64,000 nucleotides of DNA, taken from NCBI GenBank assembly GCA_947184155.2, contig CAMXCT020000274.1, positions 211,451-275,450 on the forward strand. The letters are read 5' to 3'. Both the position numbers and the translations under genes were made by a program. The notes beneath the pieces are model-generated. The model was not told the origin of the DNA, did no database searches, and saw nothing but the letters and a program-made list of their open reading frames with translations. This document shows positions 56,378-64,000 of this stretch, one piece after another (positions within the stretch are counted from its first letter, which is position 1; every line of letters starts with the position of its first letter). This stretch comes from Cladocopium goreaui. Lineage: Eukaryota; Sar; Dinophyceae; Suessiales; Symbiodiniaceae.

Positions 56378-59300
56378 TCATCGCCACTCACTTGATCTCC
56401 ATGGTCTGGACGCTGAAGATGAGGATCCACCCCACTCTGTGTTGCCCTGATACGTCGATGCTTGATCTTCATATGCCTTTCTCTTTTTCTCCTTCTGTCT
56501 TTCCTTTCTTGAATCAGCATACTGCTTCTTCTTGTAGGCCTGTTTGTAATGATGTCGTTCATTCCATGACATATCAGAAGGATCAAGATGGATAAGAATT
56601 GGATTATGAGCATCGCGATCATTTGGAGCAACCATGAAGATGTTGTGATCACCATGTAAGCAAGTTTCATTTACCTTGAAGTAAAATTCACCCACATAGT
56701 TCATGTGATCTTCATCCTCAAAGTCTTCTGGGTGTTCCTCACACATCAAACGTGAATGACCCCACTCAACAACTGTTAACATACAACAATCACCTTTACC
56801 ATTTGTCTTGTTCATGAGCTCGTCGGTGTATGTTGCTGTTGTAATGCCATCCAAGTGCGTTGCAAGAAAATCCAAGTCACGATAACTGCAAGAAATGAAA
56901 TGCTTGACCCTGATTGGAGGGCAAGATGAATCAAAATACTTGCGCATGGCTTGTGTTGCAACACCTACCATTCTGTTGATCCAGAATTGGATAAGGCTGT
57001 GTTGATATGTAGGGACACCTGGAGATTTTGGTGTGCTGTAATAGCATGCCTTGTTTCCATCACCTGCGATGAAGTCAACTTGATATCTGGCACACTCAAA
57101 AGCCATAACAGCTAAGCACTCACCAACAATCCCAGCAGAGTCTGATGCATACTTCTGTCCGACGTGATAAACGCACACACGTGTCATTCTCATCCTAGCT
57201 CTTGTCAAGTCAACAATCTCATCTGTATCTCGATCCTGTGTCTTTCCCCAAGATACTTCAAAGATTGCCCATGAGACTTGTCGAACTCGTGTGTCGTTGT
57301 CATCTGTGTGATATCCAGCAATTTGCTTGATATAGCCATCCTTTCCAAGGCGAGCTGCCACCATCAAGTCATGATAGTCATTGAAGCAAGTTTTAAAGTC
57401 AACCTCGTCGAGTCTTTCTCTGTGAGGATACAACGAACCAGCCTCGCAATTCATGAAAAGATGTCCTCCAAAGTTCTTGATGACATTGATGAAGTAATTG
57501 TTGAACTGTGATTTGGTTTCATCAAATTTTTCATGATCCTCATCGATAGTGTAGTCAATGTGTGGAATGAATTGTTGAAATCTTTCTGGAACCGGGCATT
57601 TTTCAAATCTATTTCTGCACCAGTTTCCCAAATTCCAAAACATTGCTGTTATCTGTGGAGAGGATCTGTATGGAAATTCAGCATCCTTGTACGTTGGGTC
57701 TGATAGGCCTCCACCTAAATACCTGTAAGCCAAGCTATGCAAGATCATACAGTAAGGCAAGACCTTGTGGTCCTCAACGTAATCTTGGAGTACCCTTGTG
57801 AGATTTCCAAAATCGTCATCAATCCTCTTTTCTGCTTCTTTTGAGGATCTTTCTGCTTTGTCTTGATGAAGAGGATGCATCCTTGGATCACTACAACCAT
57901 ATTCAATGCGCTGATTAAGTTCTTGTAATTCTAGTTGTGGATCCTGATTCTTGTGTCTGGCAATGTACTCAACCATCAACTGGTCATCTGTAAGATGGTA
58001 CCAGAAATCATGATGTGGAGACATGGTCTTCCTGTACTTAACATGCCAAAACATATGTCGATGCTTCGAAGACGCTGGATAACCTTTGTTGTAAAATCCT
58101 GCCCATTCACCATGGTAACCATCTGTAAAACAATCCTTCAATCTTCGAAAAACTGAATCATCTTCGTTTCCAGTGATATCTTGACCATAGTAAAGTCGAA
58201 CTGCAGGTTTCACTTCAGGAGCTGTCTCATCATCTTGAATGTCTGTCTTCTTCTCCCCTGATTCCTCCTTTTCTGAGGAGCGTTCAGGTGGAGCTGATTC
58301 CTCTTTCTCTGAAGAGCCTTCAGCTGGGACATGTGGCTCCTGTGTGTCTTTTTCTTCTTCTTTTTCTTCGTCAGCAATCTTCTCTTCTTCATCCTTTTCT
58401 TTCTCTTGTCCTTCTTCTGGTTTGACAAAACTTTCCTTGATCTTTCGTTGAACATTCTGATTGCACATACTGATCCATTTCAATGTACACTCAACCAATT
58501 TGTCATCATCAGTTTCCAAAATGATATGTTTGTCCTCAATGTTCAAACTTTCAATGGTATGCTTGTACTCAGGATCACCTGCGCCTGGTCTTTGAAGATC
58601 TGGAAGTGGAGTGTCTGGATCATCGTCCACCATATGAGGATCCTCTGCTCCAAAGAAATTTTCTGCGCCAAGGTGTTCATTGTCCTTGAGAACTTGGTCA
58701 ATATCCAGTTTGAACTCATAGTACTTGTCGTAAGAGATCTCATAACCCATCATAGGTGCATACTGCTCCATAAATGTTGAAAAGGAAGCATCTGATAATG
58801 CTGACATCATCAACCATAATGAGAAGAAGCTTATGTCACCACGTTCAAGGGGTTGACCTCCTTCAAGATCATCTCCTGTGAGGACTGATTGGCCTGCGAG
58901 TGTAATATCATGGAGGATCTGTCTGTGCTCTGGTTTGAGTTGCCTGACTAAGAACAGTCCCTGTCGATCTTCCATATTTCTTCGAGGATTTGCATCAGGT
59001 AATACCTCACTTTCTTGTTGTGGTTGTGTTTCCTCTCTTTCTTGAGAGCATACACCTTCTTCCTCTCTTTCCTGAGAGCCTGATGCCTTTTCCTCCTCTT
59101 TCCTGACAAAAACTTGTAGTCTTGGCAAAAACTCCAAATCATCTTCAGCATCATCATCATCGTGACCTTCCATGTCCACATTCTGTTGCTCTGATCCTGG
59201 GATGTGAGCGATCTTGTCCTTTCCATCTACCCAGATGTAGCCATCGAGCTTTGTAGATGTGTGGAAGTCACCTGAACCGCATTCCCTGACCTTTGTCCTT

Positions 59301-61969
59301 GCTCTTGCAGATTGATGGAATGCTTCATGCTGAAAGAATTGATTGTAGGCATGTTCAACAAAGAATCTGTAGGATTGAGCTGTCAATTCCTTTCTGCTAT
59401 CCACAAATTGTCGAAGCTTGTTCAAAGCAAAAACTGTGAAATGGCTAAAGCTAGCAGGTGCTTCATCTTCATACAGATCGATTGCCATGATCATCATCTT
59501 TGTGGAAAACGAGAAATGCCGTTCAGGTTCAGGGATGACTGTTCTCTTGTTCATGGGAACTGTAATTCCTTGAATAGTCATGTCATACCCATGTGTGTTC
59601 AACTCCAGTGCATCCAAAATGTTACCATCACGGTCCTTCTTTCTCCTGCAGAAATCTCCCCAGAGTTTGTTGTTCTCTCTAATGAACTGATCAAGATGCT
59701 TAGTGTAAAAGACAAAGACTGCTTCTGAGAGATACTCCATGTCCTTCTGTATTGCTAAGTCTCTTTCGTATAGCAAGAACTTCTCTCTCCATTCGTCTCT
59801 GTTGATACTGTGTCTGTCTTCCCAACCTGTTGGGGCAACTTGACCTCGCATCCAGTCTGTCCAATATTGTCGACAAGAGTCCATGTAACCTTCCATGGCT
59901 TCAATGTTTCCTTCTCGATGGAAGTGTGCCAACATGCGTCCAATCTCCCAAGCTCTTGTGAAGAGTAAGCATAGATGTCCTGTCCATGGTAACTTCTCCC
60001 AGTCTGAGCGAGTGATCGATTGTCTACGAAGTGCTATCTTTTGTGAAGAGAGTAGTAGGTTCCATTCACGCAGAACTATCACTTTTTCTCCTGAGGAGTT
60101 CTTGATGAGTTCACCGCTCTCTTCTCTTGCACAGACAATACCTGCCTCATACAGGACCCAGGGATTCGATGCAGAAATTGAACTTTTGGTAGCCTGTTCT
60201 ACAACAGGGTCTTCAATATCATCTGGTGGATCTTCTGCTTCCCAGAGGTTGACAACTTCTTCACCCATTGGGTCGTCCTGGACTTCCACTGATGGCTCCT
60301 CTTGTTGATTGTCTTGAGCATCTTGTTGAGGATCATCATGTTGTGGAGGTTCTGAACTTCCTGATGATGAGCGTTGTTGCTCCCATGCATCTTGAGGTTC
60401 CTCTCTTTCTGGAGAGCGTCCTCTTCTTGATGGCTGTTCATATGGGTTTTCCATGGTTTCATCAACTTGCGCAGATACCTCTCTCTCTTGAGAGCTTTCT
60501 GCTGCAACACCATAAATTGACTCCACAATAGGATCAAAATCTCTCTCGTTGCATAATGGTGTACCAAAAACCAATCTTCCATAGTTTTGTGGAACTTGTT
60601 GACCCATGAATTGCCATGCTGTAATTCTGACTTCATCAGGAATTTCTTGTCCAGGAATAAAACTTGGACCCTTCTCTTTCATGACATGTTTCCATGTGGT
60701 GTCCTTGTGCCATGAACCACCTGTAACTGATGGAGGTAGAGAATGACCACGTCCTTGATGAACAACATTGCATGCTATGGTGGGAATCTGTTCCTTGACG
60801 TGGAGGTACTGGAAAGGAATGTCACCATGAAATAAAACTACACCATTCCTTGTCAGGTAGAGTTGGTTATCCACAATAAAACTTGGATCCAACACGAGGT
60901 ACACTGGTCGCCTGTACACTCTTGGTGGCTTAGTGCCCTCTGCCATCCTGATGTAGCCCTGACCATTGTCATTGTGATACATAAAGTGGACTGCATCCCT
61001 TCTACCTTTTCCACTTCCTTTCACAAAGGTCTTCAGGCCTGATTGTTGAATGGAATCTAGGTTCATGTAATCAGTGACATGAAAAATCCAGCCCAAACTC
61101 ATAGCCTCATCGTATGTCAGTTGGTGATATGCCACAGTAGGATCGACAACTTGATTGCTATGTCCCTGACAAGCACCAAGACGAACGTCGAATGGATATT
61201 CTGCAGCTGGGCTATATGGGTACCACTTCCATCTCATGGAGATCTCAATAAAGAATCGTTTCTTTGGATTACACAGTAACATAGCAGCAAAATCTGCTCC
61301 CGACATGTGATACTCCTTTGGATTCCTGTCTTGCATCTGATCAAACAATATTGAAAGGTTCATAGCTCCACTGGTAGTGAACAATGTTTTGTCTCTGCAA
61401 TGTCTCAGCACTTCGGACATCTTCTTGCTACAAGACATGTAGTAACTTTTCCTCGATGAGCTAGTCATGTCCACATTGAAATCATTGCATCGTCCATCAA
61501 ACCAGTCTTCTTCTGCCTGAGTGGTAAAGCCACAGAGATACTTCAGAAAACTTGAAGTCCATTTCAAAGATTCATCAAATTCTCCATGACTAGTTCCCCA
61601 GTGCAAAATCCAAGCTATGGCGTCCATGAACATCTCATATCTGTCAGTTGCTCTCATGTTGTGTGGTCCCATCAATGTATGTAGATTGCGCTCTCTTCTC
61701 TTCCTCACATTCTCGTGAGCATGAAACCAATCTGTGCTGCGCCTGTAATTGTAGCAAAATGCTAAATGGTCCTCCTTGGGTAGTGTTGATGGTGTTCGAA
61801 ATCTGTCATCTGGGATTTCCTCTGATCTTCTCAGAGCATATCCATCAGATGAATGTGTTCCAGTAGCATCATTTCCAGAACTGTGATATTCTTGACCTCG
61901 AGTGTTAGATTGTGCCTGATCGCTAGATGATGCGGCTGAGGTCCTATTCCACCGGCTAGAGCTCGACAT
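56378..61969 (-). CDS. 1863-aa ORF with Tpt1-like and EEP-like domains
   Basis: Intronless ORF, ATG at 61967-61969, 71 nt after the copia stop and in another frame. Residues ~181-391 match KptA/Tpt1, the NAD-dependent RNA 2'-phosphotransferase: SEVLRHC (R189-H190), KKRFFIEI (237-244), RLGACQGHS (R263), SIQQSGL...GRRDAVHF (306-329) and NGVVLFHGDIP (375-385). The Arg-His-Arg-Arg set of bacterial Tpt1 appears present; the usual HGT is HVT. Residues ~1440-1800 match the endonuclease/exonuclease/phosphatase fold: WNLGNW (N1446), NCEAG (E1509), IAGDGNKA (D1637, N1639) and AHNPILIHL (H1788). This second call is weaker because inserts lengthen the spacing. Residues 490-600, 950-1000 and 1180-1255 are acidic Ser/Glu/Arg linkers; 600-945 and 1255-1440 are unrecognised. 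The position after pol suggests an accessory retroelement gene; alternatively it is a separate cassette. Confidence 0.8.
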   Translation of the reverse strand: MSSSSRWNRTSAASSSDQAQSNTRGQEYHSSGNDATGTHSSDGYALRRSEEIPDDRFRTPSTLPKEDHLAFCYNYRRSTDWFHAHENVRKRRERNLHTLMGPHNMRATDRYEMFMDAIAWILHWGTSHGEFDESLKWTSSFLKYLCGFTTQAEEDWFDGRCNDFNVDMTSSSRKSYYMSCSKKMSEVLRHCRDKTLFTTSGAMNLSILFDQMQDRNPKEYHMSGADFAAMLLCNPKKRFFIEISMRWKWYPYSPAAEYPFDVRLGACQGHSNQVVDPTVAYHQLTYDEAMSLGWIFHVTDYMNLDSIQQSGLKTFVKGSGKGRRDAVHFMYHNDNGQGYIRMAEGTKPPRVYRRPVYLVLDPSFIVDNQLYLTRNGVVLFHGDIPFQYLHVKEQIPTIACNVVHQGRGHSLPPSVTGGSWHKDTTWKHVMKEKGPSFIPGQEIPDEVRITAWQFMGQQVPQNYGRLVFGTPLCNERDFDPIVESIYGVAAESSQEREVSAQVDETMENPYEQPSRRGRSPEREEPQDAWEQQRSSSGSSEPPQHDDPQQDAQDNQQEEPSVEVQDDPMGEEVVNLWEAEDPPDDIEDPVVEQATKSSISASNPWVLYEAGIVCAREESGELIKNSSGEKVIVLREWNLLLSSQKIALRRQSITRSDWEKLPWTGHLCLLFTRAWEIGRMLAHFHREGNIEAMEGYMDSCRQYWTDWMRGQVAPTGWEDRHSINRDEWREKFLLYERDLAIQKDMEYLSEAVFVFYTKHLDQFIRENNKLWGDFCRRKKDRDGNILDALELNTHGYDMTIQGITVPMNKRTVIPEPERHFSFSTKMMIMAIDLYEDEAPASFSHFTVFALNKLRQFVDSRKELTAQSYRFFVEHAYNQFFQHEAFHQSARARTKVRECGSGDFHTSTKLDGYIWVDGKDKIAHIPGSEQQNVDMEGHDDDDAEDDLEFLPRLQVFVRKEEEKASGSQEREEEGVCSQEREETQPQQESEVLPDANPRRNMEDRQGLFLVRQLKPEHRQILHDITLAGQSVLTGDDLEGGQPLERGDISFFSLWLMMSALSDASFSTFMEQYAPMMGYEISYDKYYEFKLDIDQVLKDNEHLGAENFFGAEDPHMVDDDPDTPLPDLQRPGAGDPEYKHTIESLNIEDKHIILETDDDKLVECTLKWISMCNQNVQRKIKESFVKPEEGQEKEKDEEEKIADEEKEEEKDTQEPHVPAEGSSEKEESAPPERSSEKEESGEKKTDIQDDETAPEVKPAVRLYYGQDITGNEDDSVFRRLKDCFTDGYHGEWAGFYNKGYPASSKHRHMFWHVKYRKTMSPHHDFWYHLTDDQLMVEYIARHKNQDPQLELQELNQRIEYGCSDPRMHPLHQDKAERSSKEAEKRIDDDFGNLTRVLQDYVEDHKVLPYCMILHSLAYRYLGGGLSDPTYKDAEFPYRSSPQITAMFWNLGNWCRNRFEKCPVPERFQQFIPHIDYTIDEDHEKFDETKSQFNNYFINVIKNFGGHLFMNCEAGSLYPHRERLDEVDFKTCFNDYHDLMVAARLGKDGYIKQIAGYHTDDNDTRVRQVSWAIFEVSWGKTQDRDTDEIVDLTRARMRMTRVCVYHVGQKYASDSAGIVGECLAVMAFECARYQVDFIAGDGNKACYYSTPKSPGVPTYQHSLIQFWINRMVGVATQAMRKYFDSSCPPIRVKHFISCSYRDLDFLATHLDGITTATYTDELMNKTNGKGDCCMLTVVEWGHSRLMCEEHPEDFEDEDHMNYVGEFYFKVNETCLHGDHNIFMVAPNDRDAHNPILIHLDPSDMSWNERHHYKQAYKKKQYADSRKERQKEKKRKAYEDQASTYQGNTEWGGSSSSASRPWRSSEWR

Positions 61970-62004
61970 GTTGAAGAAACAGTACGATCCTCGAGACTCT
62001 GCCT

Positions 62005-62012
62005 CTTGAGCC
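62005..62012 (-). promoter_or_regulatory. Possible spliced-leader relic before the 1863-codon ORF
   Basis: The minus strand reads CGGCTCGGCTCAAG, whose last eight bases equal the end of the dinoflagellate spliced leader (TTTTGGCTCAAG). It lies 35 nt before the ATG. Upstream bases do not match well, so this may be chance. Confidence 0.25.
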
Positions 62013-62018
62013 GAGCCG

Positions 62019-62035
62019 CAGGCACAAATTCAAAA
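62019..62035. repeat. 17-bp direct repeat, pol-side copy
   Basis: CAGGCACAAATTCAAAA, identical to 55721-55737. It lies between the pol stop codon and the ATG of the 1863-codon ORF. Confidence 0.9.
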
Positions 62036-62040
62036 AATAG

Positions 62041-64000
62041 TCAAGAATCCCTCAAGATGTCACCTAACAGAAATACATCATGTCTGAAATCAACATGACT
62101 ACAAACTGTTGGCAACCATGACCTGAGGTAAGCTTTGTGTTCCAGTAACGATCTAAATGGAGGATGAGCATCAACTTCCTTAAGAACACCTTGTCGAACA
62201 GCATCAATAAGATTCTGAGGATTAGCAGACTTCTTAGTCAAACAATCAGCTAAACACCATTGAGTTCTGATATGTGACAAATCAGCAATGGAACCTGAAC
62301 ATGCTTCTTTCCTAAGCATCTGAATCATATGAATGGTCTCTTGTTGTTCAGGAACATGAGTAGTGCTGGCAGTAGTCACAAGATTGTTTGCATCAGTCCT
62401 CATATGAATCTCACTTGAAAGTTCAGTGATGTCCTTGATCAGTCCTCTCAACATTTGACATGTACCATAACACTTCATGAGTGCATACAACTCTGCAACA
62501 GTTGTGCTCAACGTGGTACGTTTGATTTTGGTTGATTCAAAGAAAATAAGAGAACCTCTGGTGTTTTTGCTCTTTTCCTTTCTCGGTTCAGCCATGAAAA
62601 TAACCATTGCGCGCTGTGAGGATTTGTCGCTGTTGTTCCTAAACGCTGCATCTGGCATTGCAACTAATCTAGGACCACCTTGCAGTGGCCAGAACATAAG
62701 TTCCATCGGGTCACCTACAATTTGCCTGTAAAGTTTGTTCAGCGTTTTGCAATCACCTATGGTGGGGGAAGCAGCGGCAGAAGCACAACGTGAAAACTGA
62801 TAACATGACTGAAATTGGGTTCTTGATTGTAACCAGTTGATACTACCTAAGAGTGATCTGTAGGCAGTGTGGAGATCTTTGTCACATTTGTCTTCATCCT
62901 TCAAACCTTTTGGTATGACAACCTCAGTAAGTTCACTGACGCAAAGTGATTGTTCAACAGTGATATGTGATTTCTTCTTGGTCTTCTCATCAATGGTCCA
63001 TTTCACACGTTGACCAGTGAACATCAAATCATTCACATCTTCATGACCAATCTTGAATTGTGACTTGACAACTTTCTTGAACTTCTCCAGAAACTCTGGA
63101 GTTCCTGTAATGAACAAGTCGTCAACATGCAAACAACACATGCCAATAGGTTTTCTTCCTTTGGCATTACTGCCATTCACAGGGTCCATGAAGTGTTCCA
63201 AGAGTTGTTCAACAATCTCTGGTGTCAACTGTGGTGTCGTGGCAAGATAAGTACGCTCTGAAGGTAAGAAGACTGAAACAAGTACTTCAGCTTCTTCTTC
63301 CAAACTTGTGGAAACATTGTCCTTGTTCATGTCATGATTCATCTCAAGCAACCACCAAACTCCTTTCCTCTTCACAATAGAAGTTCTCAAGGGAAACTTC
63401 TTTCGATCATAATGTGAATCAGGAGTTCTCAAAGCTTTTGCACGATAGGCAACTTGAGCATGACCATTTTCAAAAGGATACCAACCAGACTTGTGTTCAA
63501 CAGATTCCAAAAACTTCAACAAAGTTTCATCAACAACAGGAGTCCAAGCACAATCTTCAACCTTCTTCTCCTTGACCTCTTTCCTCTGTTTCCATGTTTG
63601 GGTTTGTTGATAGCAAGCTGAAAACAATCTTTCTTCAACCAAAAGAGACTTATGAACTTCCTCAGCAATGTCGGAGGATTCATCACGCGTTTCCTCACTG
63701 TCTTGTGAGCTTACGTAGTATGTCACAGGTGCTGGTTCTGTTGCCTCAGAGTCAGCAAAGCTAACCTGTTTTGGCTCCTTGAAAGCACCATCATAGCATA
63801 CATATGTACACCTGTCAGCTCTTGTAGGTTGAATACCAAGCGAAATCAGAAATTTGTCAAGGCGGTTCCACCATCTACGTGGTGCGTCCGCAAGTCCATA
63901 GACGGAACGAGTGCACAAACCAACCAAGTAAGGGGGCAAACCAATGTCAGTAGGCAACTGAACATGGATAACGCGGCGGTCTAAGTCGTATGTTTCCCCC
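62041..64000 (-). CDS. Ty1/copia polyprotein, reverse transcriptase-RNase H part
   Basis: The retrotransposon polymerase makes cDNA from the element's RNA. The frame is open to the right edge (no start in the window; upstream codons continue beyond the first Met-like codon) and stops TGA at 62041-62043. Counting from 63957: SVYGLADAPRRWW (18-30) is the copia YGLKQAPRxW motif; LHVDDLFITG (276-285) is the catalytic YVDD box with His for Tyr; the RNase H aspartate/glutamate set is PDAAF (D436), TTVAELYAL (E489), RTDANN (D522) and LADCLTK (D571). About 215 extra residues (57-272), acidic then Lys/Arg-rich, separate the fingers from the VDD box, where copia elements normally have a short loop. There are no stop codons or frameshifts, so the copy may be recent. 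Gag, protease and integrase lie off the window. Confidence 0.92.
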   Translation of the reverse strand, partial: GETYDLDRRVIHVQLPTDIGLPPYLVGLCTRSVYGLADAPRRWWNRLDKFLISLGIQPTRADRCTYVCYDGAFKEPKQVSFADSEATEPAPVTYYVSSQDSEETRDESSDIAEEVHKSLLVEERLFSACYQQTQTWKQRKEVKEKKVEDCAWTPVVDETLLKFLESVEHKSGWYPFENGHAQVAYRAKALRTPDSHYDRKKFPLRTSIVKRKGVWWLLEMNHDMNKDNVSTSLEEEAEVLVSVFLPSERTYLATTPQLTPEIVEQLLEHFMDPVNGSNAKGRKPIGMCCLHVDDLFITGTPEFLEKFKKVVKSQFKIGHEDVNDLMFTGQRVKWTIDEKTKKKSHITVEQSLCVSELTEVVIPKGLKDEDKCDKDLHTAYRSLLGSINWLQSRTQFQSCYQFSRCASAAASPTIGDCKTLNKLYRQIVGDPMELMFWPLQGGPRLVAMPDAAFRNNSDKSSQRAMVIFMAEPRKEKSKNTRGSLIFFESTKIKRTTLSTTVAELYALMKCYGTCQMLRGLIKDITELSSEIHMRTDANNLVTTASTTHVPEQQETIHMIQMLRKEACSGSIADLSHIRTQWCLADCLTKKSANPQNLIDAVRQGVLKEVDAHPPFRSLLEHKAYLRSWLPTVCSHVDFRHDVFLLGDILRDS

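Larger units (their letters stand above)
58262..63710 (-). repeat. Nine dispersed 20-21-nt covarying hairpins
   Basis: On the minus strand the unit reads G-CTCxx-(6 nt)-yyGAG-GAA, where yy is the reverse complement of xx. Copies: 58262-58281 (CT/AG), 58298-58317 (TT/AA), 59030-59049, 59060-59079, 60398-60417 and 60476-60495 (all TC/GA), 61701-61720 and 63691-63710 (AC/GT), and 61817-61837 (TG/CA, 7-nt loop). The copy at 60476 ends GTA instead of GAA. Eight are in the 1863-codon ORF and one is in copia pol, all in the same orientation. They sit mostly in linkers and encode S-x-x-E-x-E-E; the copy at 61701 is in another reading frame and encodes AHENVRK. Confidence 0.85.

Noticed and set aside
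56340..56380. 3' LTR start (GTGTACACTTC on the minus strand)
   Set aside because: TG..CA ends cannot be confirmed without the 5' LTR, which is outside the window.
57838..57865. Tenth hairpin (CCTC...GAGG)
   Set aside because: The loop is too long and the flanking G and GAA are absent. A partial match at 63658-63677 has a broken stem.
58331..60636. Other ORFs of 60-150 codons overlapping the 1863-codon ORF
   Set aside because: Shadows in other frames, several produced by acidic low-complexity coding sequence.

Overview
The window is nuclear DNA of a eukaryote, and the evidence points to a dinoflagellate, most likely Symbiodiniaceae-like. Genes are broken into very small GC-richer exons inside long AT-rich introns. 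A kinesin motor can be joined by hand from 17 exons. Its introns use GT, GC and GA donors, and 16 of its 17 acceptors read AG|G, a combination known from dinoflagellates. Introns and spacers are full of roughly 100-bp inverted-repeat elements. Microsatellites, minisatellites and one 521-base assembly gap (36652-37172) make up much of the rest. I see no bacterial-type operon, rRNA, tRNA or CRISPR.

Layout. (1) About 0.7-15.5 kb, minus strand: a kinesin gene whose motor domain is almost complete (N-terminal strand, P-loop, switch I, switch II, alpha-4, neck-proximal end). Stalk and tail lie off the left edge. (2) About 16-53 kb, minus strand: a string of exon-like islands that I read as one or more very long genes. 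They encode beta-strand-rich modules carrying a recurring motif (Asn-x-aromatic/Leu, hydrophobic strand, often Asn-Pro and Trp). I cannot name the family. Within this stretch lie an 11-bp minisatellite (21.4-22.2 kb), a ~70-bp tandem array with one inverted copy (28.3-28.9 kb), a TAGTACTTG satellite (30.2-30.7 kb), a ~210-bp tandem (30.8-31.4 kb) and an ACAT-type microsatellite block with the gap (35.6-37.4 kb). (3) 53.4-55.6 kb: tandem repeats of ~96, 51 and ~120 bp and simple sequence. (4) 56.4-64 kb, minus strand: an intronless Ty1/copia reverse transcriptase-RNase H polyprotein that runs off the right edge, followed 71 nt downstream by an intronless 1863-codon ORF.

The 1863-codon ORF is the most interesting object here. 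It has a domain closely matching KptA/Tpt1 RNA 2'-phosphotransferase near the N terminus and a C-terminal region matching the endonuclease/exonuclease/phosphatase (EEP) fold, separated by acidic, low-complexity linkers. It and the copia ORF share nine copies of a 20-21-nt hairpin whose stems covary and which is read in more than one frame, so the constraint appears to act on nucleic acid rather than protein. A 17-bp direct repeat brackets the ORF exactly, so it is either an accessory gene of the retroelement or a separate mobile cassette inserted just after the pol stop codon.

Most of the left 53 kb is intron or spacer DNA. Exon boundaries of the kinesin are supported by reading-frame phase across every junction. 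Boundaries in the module gene are approximate unless stated.
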